From the NCBI RefSeq assembly GCF_001651035.1, contig NZ_LXRG01000233.1, positions 124,001 to 188,000 on the forward strand: 64,000 nt of DNA, given 5' to 3'. The stretch is from Halomonas sp. ALS9. Lineage in GTDB: Bacteria > Pseudomonadota > Gammaproteobacteria > Pseudomonadales > Halomonadaceae. The notes beneath the pieces are model-generated. The model was given only the letters and a program-made list of their open reading frames with translations. It did not search any database and was not told where the DNA came from. Made by a program: the position numbers and the translations under genes. Below, piece by piece: positions 28,409 to 37,845 of this stretch (position 1 is the stretch's first letter; every line of letters starts with the position of its first letter).

Positions 28409-28668
28409 ATGTCTCCGCGTAGAATATATTTGCACACCGCGACGGTGCTGATAAAACCTAGCATCGCGATCAGCAGCGCCGACTCAAAATAGGTTTTACT
28501 GTTCAACCAAAGCCCTAACAACACAATTAGCGCAATCGAGTTGACGTACATAGTGTCTAGAGCCAGTACCCGGTCGGGCAGGCTGGGGCCGATGGTCAGC
28601 CGGTATAGGTTCATCAACAGTGCCATCACCACCAGCGCTAAGGTGATATAAAGCGCAATGCTCAGCAT
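28399..28668 (-). CDS. mrpF: Na+/H+ antiporter subunit F
   Basis: 89 residues, three membrane helices, with the typical MrpF sequence RLTIGPSLPDRVLALDTM and an acidic end. Overlaps mrpE by seven bases. Confidence 0.94.
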   Translation of the reverse strand: MLSIALYITLALVVMALLMNLYRLTIGPSLPDRVLALDTMYVNSIALIVLLGLWLNSKTYFESALLIAMLGFISTVAVCKYILRGDIIE

Positions 28669-29159
28669 TCGTAAATCTCCTTGAGCGGGCGTTCGTAGCG
28701 CTCACGAATCTGGTTAATCAGCGCTTCTTCATCGTCGACATTTAAGGCGTGAATTAGCAGAGACTTACCATCCATTCGCAAATTGGCCGATACGGTACCT
28801 GGGGTCAGGCTGATCGTGTTGGCCAGTAGCGTGATGGTGAAGCGCTCTTCGAGCATTAGCGGATATTCAATAAAATGAGGCTTAAGTCTGCGCCATGGGT
28901 TGGCAATTAAGTAAGCCACTTCAAAGTTGGCGGTGATGATGTCGCCCAGTACCCGGAAGATAAACCGCAGCAGCATGAAGGGCTTGCCGATCAGTGGACG
29001 GGCATCCCAAAAGCGGTGGGTCAGTAGGGGAATCAAAATAGCTAATGAGCCGCCGAGTACGAACTGACCAAAAGCGTAGCTGCGTACTAACAGCAGCCAA
29101 ACGACCAGCAGCAGTAGGGATAATACAGGCGTGGGTAGCCAGGAACGCGGGGCGATCAT
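28662..29159 (-). CDS. mrpE: Na+/H+ antiporter subunit E
   Basis: 165 residues with two or three N-terminal membrane segments, then the MrpE-type cytoplasmic part: IANPWRRLKPHFIEYPL, ANTISLTPGTVSANL and LIHALNVDDEEAL. Required for assembly and full activity of Mrp complexes. Overlaps mrpD by four bases (ATGA). Confidence 0.94.
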   Translation of the reverse strand: MIAPRSWLPTPVLSLLLLVVWLLLVRSYAFGQFVLGGSLAILIPLLTHRFWDARPLIGKPFMLLRFIFRVLGDIITANFEVAYLIANPWRRLKPHFIEYPLMLEERFTITLLANTISLTPGTVSANLRMDGKSLLIHALNVDDEEALINQIRERYERPLKEIYEC

Positions 29160-30667
29160 TGGGCATCTCCAGCATCAGGTAGTAGCGTGCGAATCAGCAC
29201 TTGAGGGTTGGCTAATTGCTCAGCCGTGGCTTGAGTGTAGCTGCTCACAGGCCCTGCAAGTGCGACTAATAGCGGGGCTGCACTGAGCAGCCAGATAACC
29301 CCAAACCATTGGCAACGGGGCAGTGAGCTACCGCTGATCGTGCCCCGGTGGCTACGCCAAAACAGCGTAGAGCCTGCCCGGGAAAGGGCAATCAGCGAAG
29401 CAAGGCTGGTCAGCAGCAGCAACGGCCAGAGCCATAGGCGCTGGGAGCCCTCGGCGGCATTAAGCATTAATGCCTTGCCGAACGCGCCGGAAAACGGCGG
29501 CACGCCTGCCACGGCGATGGCGCCGACAAAAAACAGCATGGCGAGTCCTGCGCCTTGCACCATAGGGCGACCCTTGACCAAACGGGTGCCGGCTTTGCCA
29601 CGTTGCAAGCCAATCATTTCTGCTAGCAGGAATAGACCACCGGTGATCAGCGTGGTGTGGATCAGGTAATAGAGTAACGCCGAGACCGCCTGGGAGGAGC
29701 GCATGCCGATACCTGCCAGCAGCGTGCCCACCGATACTAACACCAGGTAAGCCACCAGCAAGCGCAAATCCCGTGCGGCCATTACCCCAACGCCAGCGGC
29801 GGCCAAGGTGCCGAGCGACAGCCACCATACCCAGGGCTGCTCCAGCGCCTCCAAGCCGCCAGCGCTATCGCCAAAAATAAGTGAGTAGACGCGCAGAATG
29901 GCGTAAATCCCCACTTTGGTCATAATCGCAAACAGTGCAGCCACCGGCGCGGGGGCCGAGGCGTAGGCTTTGGGCAGCCAGAAGTAGAGCGGCAGAATCG
30001 CCGCTTTTAACCCAAACACCACTAGCAGCATGAGTGCACCGGCGGTCACTAAACCATCGCGCTCTGCCGGTAGGTCAGCGACCCGGATCGCCATATCGGC
30101 CATGTTTAGCGTGCCCGTGGCGCCGTACAGAATCCCCACCGCAATCAGAAACAGCGAAGAGCCCGCCAGGTTGAGCACTACATAGTGGACGCTTGCCTGA
30201 ATGCGCGCTTTGCCGCCACCGTGCAGTAGCAGGGCGTAAGACGCCAGCAGCAGCACTTCAAAGAAGACGAACAGGTTGAACAAGTCGCCAGTTAAAAAAG
30301 CGCCGTTGATGCCCAGCAATTGCCACTGAAAAAGGCCATGGAAGTTACTGCCTTTCTCGTCATCGCCCGCGCAGGCAAAGACCACTGCGCCAACGGCCAA
30401 TACAGCAGTCAGCAGCAACATTAAGGCCGAGAGACGATCAAGCACCAGTACGATGCCGAACGGAGCTTGCCAATCACCGAGTGCGTAGTAAGTGATTTCA
30501 CCGCTAGCCGCTTGGCGTAACAAGCCAATCGCTACCAGCAGCAGTAGCGCGGTGGCGGTAACACTCACTGCGCGCTTGTAACGTACTAATCCTTGGCGCT
30601 GATAAAGCAGTAGAATACCTGCCACTAACGGTAGAACAACAGGAAAAACAATCAGGTGCTGCATCAT
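29156..30667 (-). CDS. mrpD: Na+/H+ antiporter subunit D
   Basis: 503 residues, about 14 membrane helices, homologous to complex I antiporter-like subunits (NuoL/M/N family). It contains the conserved lysine/glutamate transmembrane sites, for example FFEVLLLASYALLLHGG and LKAAILPLYFWLPKAYASAP. With MrpA it forms the ion paths of the complex. Overlaps mrpC by four bases. Confidence 0.95.
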   Translation of the reverse strand: MMQHLIVFPVVLPLVAGILLLYQRQGLVRYKRAVSVTATALLLLVAIGLLRQAASGEITYYALGDWQAPFGIVLVLDRLSALMLLLTAVLAVGAVVFACAGDDEKGSNFHGLFQWQLLGINGAFLTGDLFNLFVFFEVLLLASYALLLHGGGKARIQASVHYVVLNLAGSSLFLIAVGILYGATGTLNMADMAIRVADLPAERDGLVTAGALMLLVVFGLKAAILPLYFWLPKAYASAPAPVAALFAIMTKVGIYAILRVYSLIFGDSAGGLEALEQPWVWWLSLGTLAAAGVGVMAARDLRLLVAYLVLVSVGTLLAGIGMRSSQAVSALLYYLIHTTLITGGLFLLAEMIGLQRGKAGTRLVKGRPMVQGAGLAMLFFVGAIAVAGVPPFSGAFGKALMLNAAEGSQRLWLWPLLLLTSLASLIALSRAGSTLFWRSHRGTISGSSLPRCQWFGVIWLLSAAPLLVALAGPVSSYTQATAEQLANPQVLIRTLLPDAGDAQ

Positions 30668-30996
30668 TCTCGGTCTTCCTTTTTACCGTCGACGTGGTCG
30701 TTACCCACTTCGCTACGTGCGCGCATCGCCAAGATCACCACAAATGCCGTCATCGCAAAGCCGATCACAATGGCGGTGAGCACCAGCGCCTGGGGGAGCG
30801 GGTCGGCGTAGTCAGTTCCTTCAGACACAATGGTGGCCCCGTCAGTGGTCAATCCACCCATCGAAAACAGGAAAAGATTCACTGCATAAGAGAGCAGCGT
30901 AAGGCCCACTACGACCGGAAAGGTGCGGCCGCGAAGAGTGAGGTAGAGCCCACAAGCGGTCAATACGCCGGTGGTCATCGCATAGAGCAGTTCCAT
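30664..30996 (-). CDS. mrpC: Na+/H+ antiporter subunit C
   Basis: 110 residues, three helices, homologous to NuoK. Contains GLYLTLRGRTFPVVVGLTLL, SYAVNLFLFSMGG and PLPQALVLTAIVIGFAMTAF, all typical of MrpC. Starts one base inside the mrpA stop. Confidence 0.95.
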   Translation of the reverse strand: MELLYAMTTGVLTACGLYLTLRGRTFPVVVGLTLLSYAVNLFLFSMGGLTTDGATIVSEGTDYADPLPQALVLTAIVIGFAMTAFVVILAMRARSEVGNDHVDGKKEDRE

Positions 30997-33836
30997 TAGC
31001 GAGGCTCCTTGGCAGAGGGCGTTGCAGCGCTGGCTTCGGCATCTTTTTCAGAAGCTTCGGTCACAGGGCGGTGGGCGGTGGTCACTTTGCCCAGGTTGGC
31101 AAGAATCATTAACGTAGCGCCCACGACGGCTAAGTAAACGCCGAGGTCGAATAGGAGTGCGGTGGCTAATTCAAAGGTACCGATCAGCGGTAGCGTGAAG
31201 TAACCAAATGCGGATGTTAAGAACGGGTAGCCAAACAGCCAACTGCCTAACCCTGTTAGCGTGGCAATGGCCACCCCAATGACCGCCACTGGCTGGAAGG
31301 GGAAGTTTAAGCGCTCTTGCGCCCACGCCACGCCTCGCGCCATATACAGCAGAATCAGTGCTACCGCGGTAATCAGCCCGGCAATAAAGCCGCCGCCAGG
31401 CTCGTTATGGCCGCGCAGGAAGATAAACGCTGACACCAATAGCGCCAATGGAAGTAGCGTCATTGAGATGGAGGTTAGAATCGCCGGGTAGCGATCAGGT
31501 GACCATACTCGGCCTTCACCATCACTGTGCGGTATAAACAAGCGTAAACGATTTAGTAGCTTGAAAATCGCCAGACCTGCGATGGCGAGTACGGTGATTT
31601 CACCCAAGGTATCGAAGCCCCGGAAGTCGACCAAAATGACGTTGACCACGTTGTATCCGCCACCGCCTGGCTTGCTGTTTTCCATAAAGAAACTAGAAAT
31701 CGACAGCGTGTCACGGGTCATCACCGCGTAGTTAAGGCTGGCGATCACCAGACCCAGTGAGCCGGCTAGCAGCATGTCGCGGATATTCCTCAGCGGGCTG
31801 GATTCGCGGGGTGTTTTCTGCGGCAGGAAAAATAGCGCCAGCATCAGCAGAATCATGGTCACGACTTCCACCGAAAGCTGTGTCAGGGCTAAATCGGGCG
31901 CCGAGAAACGGGCAAAGGTGAGTGCCACAAATAATCCGACGACCGAAAGCATCAGCAAAGAAATCAGCCGGTAGCGGTGGGTGGCGGCGGTCGCTATGCC
32001 GCCAAACATAAGCATTCCCGCCCCGAGTATGAGGATACCATCCAGCTCTTGATTGCCAGCAGCACCCGTTAAGTCGGTGATCTGAACCAGACCGACCCCA
32101 CCCATGACTAATGCGCCTAGCCAGAGCCATCCCACATAGCGCTGCAGCGAGTTGCCTTCCAGGGCCGCGATAAGCTGCTCGGCGCGATAGCCCATGGAAA
32201 CCAGAATACGTTCAAACACGCGCCGGGCATCCACCCCGGCAAACTGCTGGGTAAATCGACGCATATCGGCATGCCGCCAATACAGCGCAATACCCACCAC
32301 AAAGGCAAGCAGGCTCATGATGAGCGGTAGATTAACGCCGTGCCAGATCGCCAGATGAAAATCGAGCGGACTCCCGATTACCGCTTGGCTGGCAAGTTCT
32401 AACAATCCCGTTGCCATAAAGGCCGGGAACAGACCCACCACTACGCAGAGTACGACCAATATTTCTACCGGCAGGCGCATTAGGTGCGGCGGCTCATGGG
32501 GCGATTTTGGTGGCGCTTCACGGGCCGGTTTGAAGAACACGGCATGTACTAAACGCAGCGAGTAAGCGACCGAAAGGATACCACCGAGCGCCGCCAACGC
32601 AGGCAATAACCAACTTAGGCCACCTAGAACGGGCGTCGCTAGCGCCTCGGTGAAGAACATTTCTTTGGATAAGAAGCCGTTAAACAGCGGTACGCCCGCC
32701 ATCGCTGCCGCTGCCAGGGTAGTTAGTAGCGCGGTCACCGGCATGGCTTTTTTCAGCCCACCGAGCTGTTTCAGCTCTCGGGTGCCGGTTTCATGATCGA
32801 TAATGCCAGCACTCATAAACAACGCGGCTTTAAAGGTGGCGTGATTCAGAATGTGAAATAGCGCCGCCAAAATCGCCATGGGGCTGCCGATGCCCAACAG
32901 CACGGTAATCAAGCCTAAATGGCTAACGGTGGAGAACGCCAAAATGCCCTTCAAGTCGGTTTTCATCAGCGCAAACCAGGCGCCATATAGCATGGTGACA
33001 ATGCCCACCAACGAGACCACTACGCTCCACAGTTCGCTACCCGCAATGGCGGGGTGCAGCCGTGCCATTAGGAAAATGCCCGCTTTTACCATGGTGGCCG
33101 AGTGTAGGTAGGCCGATACTGGCGTGGGCGCCGCCATGGCGTGGGGCAACCAAAAATGAAACGGAAACTGAGCTGATTTGGTAAACGCACCCAACAGTAC
33201 TAAACCCAGCATAAGCGGGTAGCGCGGGTCGGCAAGAATAACGTCTCCGCTGGCCAGCACCTCGCCCATGTTGAAGCTGCCCGCCATATCGCCGAGCAGC
33301 AGTAAGCCTGCCAGCAGTGCCAGACCGCCTGCGCCCGTCACCGTTAGCGCCATACGTGCGCCTTTACGGGCGTCCGACTGGTGCGACCAGTAACCGATCA
33401 GCAAAAACGAGGAAAGGCTGGTTAACTCCCAGAATAGCCAGAGTAGAATCAGGTTGTCCGACATTGAAATACCCACCATTGATGCCATAAAAAGCATCAG
33501 GAAGGCGTAGAATCGGCCATAGGGCTCATCTTTGGCTAAATAGTAGTGAGCATAGAGAATAATCAGCAGGCCAATGCCGAGTATCAGCAGATTGAACAGT
33601 AGCGACAGCCCATCCAGGCGGAACGCTAGGTTCAGCGCCAGCTCAGGCATCCAGGCGGCCGAAAAGCGCAGCTGCTCACCGTCTAGCAGAGCCGGCACGT
33701 TGAGTAGCGTCATTACTAAGGCAGTCGCCGGCAGCACGGCAGTCGCAAGTGAACAGAAACCGCGACCGCGCTGTGCGGTAAGTGCCGGTACCAGTACGCC
33801 TAGCAGAGGCAATAAGGCTATCCAAAGCAGTGTCAT
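30996..33836 (-). CDS. mrpA: Na+/H+ antiporter fused subunits A and B
   Basis: 946 residues. The largest Mrp subunit, related to NuoL, here continued by the MrpB domain (about residues 770-920: [36 protein letters not shown]), so the complex is six genes instead of seven, as in fused PhaAB-type systems. Key elements: [57 protein letters not shown]. The operon exchanges cytoplasmic Na+ (possibly K+ or Li+) for external H+, essential for pH and salt homeostasis. First gene of the operon and divergent from a sodium channel. Confidence 0.95.
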   Translation of the reverse strand: MTLLWIALLPLLGVLVPALTAQRGRGFCSLATAVLPATALVMTLLNVPALLDGEQLRFSAAWMPELALNLAFRLDGLSLLFNLLILGIGLLIILYAHYYLAKDEPYGRFYAFLMLFMASMVGISMSDNLILLWLFWELTSLSSFLLIGYWSHQSDARKGARMALTVTGAGGLALLAGLLLLGDMAGSFNMGEVLASGDVILADPRYPLMLGLVLLGAFTKSAQFPFHFWLPHAMAAPTPVSAYLHSATMVKAGIFLMARLHPAIAGSELWSVVVSLVGIVTMLYGAWFALMKTDLKGILAFSTVSHLGLITVLLGIGSPMAILAALFHILNHATFKAALFMSAGIIDHETGTRELKQLGGLKKAMPVTALLTTLAAAAMAGVPLFNGFLSKEMFFTEALATPVLGGLSWLLPALAALGGILSVAYSLRLVHAVFFKPAREAPPKSPHEPPHLMRLPVEILVVLCVVVGLFPAFMATGLLELASQAVIGSPLDFHLAIWHGVNLPLIMSLLAFVVGIALYWRHADMRRFTQQFAGVDARRVFERILVSMGYRAEQLIAALEGNSLQRYVGWLWLGALVMGGVGLVQITDLTGAAGNQELDGILILGAGMLMFGGIATAATHRYRLISLLMLSVVGLFVALTFARFSAPDLALTQLSVEVVTMILLMLALFFLPQKTPRESSPLRNIRDMLLAGSLGLVIASLNYAVMTRDTLSISSFFMENSKPGGGGYNVVNVILVDFRGFDTLGEITVLAIAGLAIFKLLNRLRLFIPHSDGEGRVWSPDRYPAILTSISMTLLPLALLVSAFIFLRGHNEPGGGFIAGLITAVALILLYMARGVAWAQERLNFPFQPVAVIGVAIATLTGLGSWLFGYPFLTSAFGYFTLPLIGTFELATALLFDLGVYLAVVGATLMILANLGKVTTAHRPVTEASEKDAEASAATPSAKEPR

Positions 33837-33910
33837 GGGGTCATCCAGCGGCTAAACAAAAGAGTACCAACAGGGCGCCTATAGAGGCGTTCTGGTGGCG
33901 TAGGATACAT

Positions 33911-33936
33911 CAAGTGAAACAACAGGATATCACTTG
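33911..33936. promoter_or_regulatory. Inverted repeat in the mrp / sodium channel divergent promoter
   Basis: CAAGTGA (33911-33917) and TCACTTG (33930-33936) form a perfect 7-bp inverted repeat with a 12-bp spacer in the 163-bp gap shared by the two divergent units. A TTGTGT ... TAGTAT pair with 16-bp spacing at 33934-33961 could be the channel promoter, so the repeat could act as an operator. Not matched to a known regulator. Confidence 0.4.
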
Positions 33937-33999
33937 TGTAGTAGGTGTGTAATTTTAGTATAAAGTGTGCGGATTAACCGTTAAGAGATTTTTTGTTAC

Positions 34000-34890
34000 A
34001 TGAGTGACGCCTTTACTACCTGGCAGGCCCGCTTTGAAAAGCTGCGCTCAAATAAGCTTTTTGAAGCCGTGGTGATCGCCATTATCGTTATTTCCGCCCT
34101 GGTAATAGGGGCAAAGACCTATGACGAAACCACTCAGGTTGAGCAGTGGCTGCTCTATCTTGATATTGCGGTAACGATTTTTTTCCTGATCGAAATTTTA
34201 ATCCGAATGGCCGCAGAGCGCAGCCTGCTAAGCTTTTTCAAAAAGGGCTGGAACGTTTTTGACTTTCTGATTGTTACCGCCAGCCTAATTCCCATGGACG
34301 ATTCGGAAATGGTACTGCTGGCGAGGCTGCTGCGTATTTTCCGGGTACTGCGCTTGGTGTCGATGATTCCCGAGCTACAGATGCTACTCAGTGCGCTGGT
34401 GAAATCAGTTCCACGGATGGGCTACGTGGTACTACTTATGTTTATCATTTTCTATATTTACGCCGCTATTGGCAGTTTTCTTTTTCACAATGTTGATGAG
34501 GGGCTGTGGGGTAACATCTCCCTAGCGATGCTAACGCTGTTTCAGGTGGCGACGTTTGAGAGCTGGGCCACCGCCGTGCTCTATCCTGCCATGGAGGTTT
34601 ATCCCTACGCCTGGATCTATTTTTTAACCTTTATCTTTTTGAACGCCTTTATCTTTCTCAATATGATGATTGGCATTGTGCTGGACGTGATGCAGAAAGA
34701 GAGCGCGCAAATGGCGCTGGACAACGGCGAAGGCGAAGAGGCTGAGCTGCAGTCGCTACGCAATGACGTTCGCGGGCTGAAAGCACAGCTTGATCGCATG
34801 GAGTCAGCCCTCACCCAAGCCTACTCAATAGCCCCCACACCCCAGAACAAAGTGGGCTGCAAGCACATCGACAAGCCCGCAACTGACTGA
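34000..34890 (+). CDS. Bacterial voltage-gated sodium channel (NaChBac family)
   Basis: 296 residues with one six-helix domain, the bacterial NaV layout. S4 carries regularly spaced arginines R109, R112, R115 and R118 ([13 protein letters not shown]). The pore filter is TFESWAT at residues 185-191, compared with TLESWAS in NaChBac; the Glu gives sodium selectivity in known members. S6 is [17 protein letters not shown], then a C-terminal coiled coil ([23 protein letters not shown]) that assembles the tetramer. Likely conducts Na+ into the cell for motility, pH or osmotic control. It is divergent from the mrp antiporter and followed 16 bases later by leuA. Confidence 0.95.
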   Translation: MSDAFTTWQARFEKLRSNKLFEAVVIAIIVISALVIGAKTYDETTQVEQWLLYLDIAVTIFFLIEILIRMAAERSLLSFFKKGWNVFDFLIVTASLIPMDDSEMVLLARLLRIFRVLRLVSMIPELQMLLSALVKSVPRMGYVVLLMFIIFYIYAAIGSFLFHNVDEGLWGNISLAMLTLFQVATFESWATAVLYPAMEVYPYAWIYFLTFIFLNAFIFLNMMIGIVLDVMQKESAQMALDNGEGEEAELQSLRNDVRGLKAQLDRMESALTQAYSIAPTPQNKVGCKHIDKPATD

Positions 34891-34906
34891 TTTTCGGAGA
34901 GCCGCC

Positions 34907-36613
34907 ATGATGTTGACTGATCCTGCCAAAAAATACCGTCCCTTTGTGGCCGTTGATCTGCCCGACCGTCAGTGGCCGAGCCAGCGCATTGAATCAGCGC
35001 CTATCTGGTGCAGCGTCGATCTGCGCGACGGCAATCAATCGCTGATTGATCCCATGGATCAAGAGCGCAAGCAGCGCTTGTTCGACATGCTGCTTAGTGT
35101 CGGTTTCAAACAGATAGAGGTGGGGTTTCCGTCAGCATCGCAAACGGACTTCGATTTTGTGCGCTCGTTGATTGAGCAGGATAAAATTCCTGAGGATGTG
35201 ACCATTCAGGTGCTGACCCAGGCGCGTCCGCACTTGATTGAGCGCACCTTTGAAGCCTTGAAAGGCGCCAAGAACGCCATTGTCCACGTTTATAACGCCA
35301 CTGATCCCATGTTTCGCCGAGTGGTATTCAACGTCGATAAGCCTGAGTGCGTGCAAATCGCCGTGGAGGCTACCCAGCAGATTCGCGCACAAATGGATGC
35401 CGCGCCGGAAACCAATTGGACGTTCCAGTACTCGCCGGAACTTTTCACCACCACTGAGATGGACTTCGCCGTTGAGATCGTCGAAGCGGTCATGGCCGCT
35501 TACGGTTCCAGCGCTGAAAAGCCCATGATCGTCAATCTGCCCGCCACGGTGGAAGTTGCAACGCCGAATAACTATGCCGACCAGATCGAGTGGTTCTGCC
35601 GCCATGTCAAAAATCGCGACCACTTGATTGTCAGCGTTCACCCCCATAACGACCGTGGCACCGGCGTTGCGGCAGCCGAGCTAACGCTGATGGCTGGCGC
35701 TGACCGTGTAGAAGGCACTCTATTTGGCAACGGCGAACGTACCGGCAACGTCGATATCGTGACCCTGGCGATGAATATGTACACCCAGGGCGTTAACCCG
35801 CAGCTCGACTTCTCCAATATCACCCCGATGATGCGCGAAGTGGAGTACTGCAACCAGTTGCCGGTACACCCGCGCCATCCTTACGTGGGTGATTTGGTGT
35901 TTACCGCTTTCTCCGGTTCCCACCAGGACGCGATCAAAAAAGGCATGGCGGATCGCCGCGCTAATCCTGACGCTCTGTGGGATGTGCCCTATCTGCCCAT
36001 CGACCCGCTGGATGTGGGCCGCAGTTACGAAGCGGTTATCCGGGTTAATAGCCAGTCGGGTAAAGGCGGGGTTTCCTACTTACTTGAGCAGGAACACGGT
36101 ATTGAGCTGCCGCGTCGGCTCTCTATCGAGTTCAGTCAGGTCGTGCAGGAAGTAGCCGAGCGCACTGGGCGTGAGATCACCTCACAGATGATCTATCAGG
36201 CGTTCTCGGATGAATATTTAGAGCAGCGTGCGCCGTTTGGATTAGTTAACCACCGTTTGTCGTCGGAGCCTGATAGCCCCAAAGTCACGCTGGATGCCGT
36301 GGTCGAGCAAAACGGCGAACGACAAACGCTCAACGGTGAAGGCAATGGCCCGTTAGCCGCTTTTATTAAAGCACTTGCCAGGGCTGGGCACGATGTGGAA
36401 ATCATCGACTACCACGAACATTCCCGTGGCCAAGGCGCCGACGCTGAAGCGATTGCCTATGTGGAAGTGCGCATCGACGGCAAAGCGGTGTTTGGGGTGG
36501 GTACCGATGAGAGCATCACCAGTGCCTCTATGAAAGGCGTTCTCAGCGCGATCAATCGACACCATTCTACCCAGCCTGCGGCGGCCAACGTGACGGCGGA
36601 GACGTTGGGGTAA
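34907..36613 (+). CDS. leuA: 2-isopropylmalate synthase
   Basis: 568 residues of the long LeuA type (E. coli has 523; about 560 occurs in many proteobacteria and actinobacteria). Condenses acetyl-CoA and 2-oxoisovalerate in leucine synthesis. Signatures: [13 protein letters not shown] near residue 40, [18 protein letters not shown] and [15 protein letters not shown]. The C-terminal about 130 residues form the LeuA allosteric domain for leucine feedback. CGGAGA precedes ATG 34907. The next gene starts directly after its stop. Confidence 0.96.
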   Translation: MMLTDPAKKYRPFVAVDLPDRQWPSQRIESAPIWCSVDLRDGNQSLIDPMDQERKQRLFDMLLSVGFKQIEVGFPSASQTDFDFVRSLIEQDKIPEDVTIQVLTQARPHLIERTFEALKGAKNAIVHVYNATDPMFRRVVFNVDKPECVQIAVEATQQIRAQMDAAPETNWTFQYSPELFTTTEMDFAVEIVEAVMAAYGSSAEKPMIVNLPATVEVATPNNYADQIEWFCRHVKNRDHLIVSVHPHNDRGTGVAAAELTLMAGADRVEGTLFGNGERTGNVDIVTLAMNMYTQGVNPQLDFSNITPMMREVEYCNQLPVHPRHPYVGDLVFTAFSGSHQDAIKKGMADRRANPDALWDVPYLPIDPLDVGRSYEAVIRVNSQSGKGGVSYLLEQEHGIELPRRLSIEFSQVVQEVAERTGREITSQMIYQAFSDEYLEQRAPFGLVNHRLSSEPDSPKVTLDAVVEQNGERQTLNGEGNGPLAAFIKALARAGHDVEIIDYHEHSRGQGADAEAIAYVEVRIDGKAVFGVGTDESITSASMKGVLSAINRHHSTQPAAANVTAETLG

Positions 36614-37738
36614 ATGGCGATGCGGCCCTGGCAGTTAATAGCGCTATCAGCAGTGGTGATTGCCGGGCTGCTTTCTGCCGTGGCCTCTCACGAGCCGTTT
36701 GAAGACAAGTTGGTGCGCCTGGAAGTAGGGCGGGCGCTTCCCTCTTTAGAGTCCACGCTTGAACAAGAGTCTGCAGAGATCAACGCGCTGTTTCTCAGCT
36801 ACGCCGCCGACCAGGCGCTGTGGATGAGTGCCTCACTGGCGGTGTTGCGCCATGGTGATCTAGCACGCAGCACACTGCTCGATTACGGGCTTTCTTCTCA
36901 ATTCCAGGCAGTTCTGGTGCGTTTTGGCGCGGATGCGGTACTGCCCATCAGCTACTTCCGTGATCACGATATCACTACCCTGCGCGCCCAGCACTGGGTT
37001 GGTGAGCGCTATCAGCAGGTTAGCCGATGGTGGAGCGATGAAGAGGGCGAGGTGAGTTCGGAGTTTACACCTTATCGACGCGGCCAGATGGGGATTGCAT
37101 TGCTGGATGCTAATGGCCATGCGCTGCTAAATCAGTTCGTGGTCAATGATCAAGGCGACGTCGAGTGGTTGCAGGGCGAGCGCTTGGTGGCGGGCGTAGG
37201 CGATTTCTTTACCAGCGGCTTGCGCGATTTAGAAAGTCAGTGGCGGCAGGGCGACAATATTGGTGCAAGCCATCTGGGCTGGGCCGGTGTCGATCTGTTG
37301 GTCATGGCCAGTACGGTTAAGGTGCTACGCGCAGGCAGAGCCGCTCGTGCTGCTCGAGTGGGAAGTGTGGAAGCTCAGAGGGCTCGGGCCGGTTTGCGCC
37401 AAGGCTTTATTGCCTCGGGCGGACGCTTTGCCACGCTGCCGCGTATAGCTAAGGTGGCAGCGGTCGCGGGCACTGCTTACGTGGTGGTGCGACACCCAAG
37501 CCTAGTCAGTGCGCTGGGTGCCAATCTCTCGACGTGGCTTGGTTGGCCAGTGTGGTTGGGCCAGTTTCTGATCTGGCTATTTGTGCTTCTGCCGGTGCTG
37601 TTTATTACACGCTTTATCTACCGCTGGTTACTCACACCGCTATTGTGGCTTCTGATGCCGCTGATGCGAGTATGTTTTAAGGTTGCTAATCGGTCGTTGG
37701 CCAAGCGCACCCAAGGGAAGCCGGAAGAGCTCAGTTAA
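36614..37738 (+). CDS. Membrane protein of unknown function
   Basis: 374 residues beginning on the base after the leuA stop (TAAATG), so it is co-transcribed. N-terminal hydrophobic segment (LIALSAVVIAGLLSAVAS, residues about 8-25) may be a signal anchor. A 200-residue, mostly polar domain follows, then a region rich in Arg/Ala (VLRAGRAARAARVGS) and a C-terminal membrane cluster: WLGQFLIWLFVLLPVLFITRF and LLTPLLWLLMPLMRVC. I do not recognise the family. No catalytic motif is evident. Its end is a tandem array that repeats the stop codon. Confidence 0.7.
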   Translation: MAMRPWQLIALSAVVIAGLLSAVASHEPFEDKLVRLEVGRALPSLESTLEQESAEINALFLSYAADQALWMSASLAVLRHGDLARSTLLDYGLSSQFQAVLVRFGADAVLPISYFRDHDITTLRAQHWVGERYQQVSRWWSDEEGEVSSEFTPYRRGQMGIALLDANGHALLNQFVVNDQGDVEWLQGERLVAGVGDFFTSGLRDLESQWRQGDNIGASHLGWAGVDLLVMASTVKVLRAGRAARAARVGSVEAQRARAGLRQGFIASGGRFATLPRIAKVAAVAGTAYVVVRHPSLVSALGANLSTWLGWPVWLGQFLIWLFVLLPVLFITRFIYRWLLTPLLWLLMPLMRVCFKVANRSLAKRTQGKPEELS

Positions 37739-37793
37739 AACATATCTCAGTGAAAACATATGTCAGTTAAAACTTGTTTCAGTTAAAAAATAG
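37730..37793 (+). repeat. 16-bp tandem repeat spanning the end of the membrane protein gene
   Basis: Four 16-bp units at 37730, 37746, 37762 and 37778 of the form CTCAGTTAAAACATAT. The first contains the last codons and TAA of the gene. Confidence 0.88.
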
Positions 37794-37836
37794 TTAAAGA
37801 GGCCCCTGCGCAGTGCTCCACATGCCGATGGGCCTC
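37780..37836 (-). terminator. Probable terminator of the guanidine operon
   Basis: GAGGCCC (37799-37805) pairs with GGGCCTC (37830-37836) across a 24-base loop. Read on the minus strand, the stem is followed by TTTAACTATTTTTTAAC. It lies directly after the allophanate hydrolase stop. Confidence 0.6.
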
Positions 37837-37845
37837 GTATTAGCG

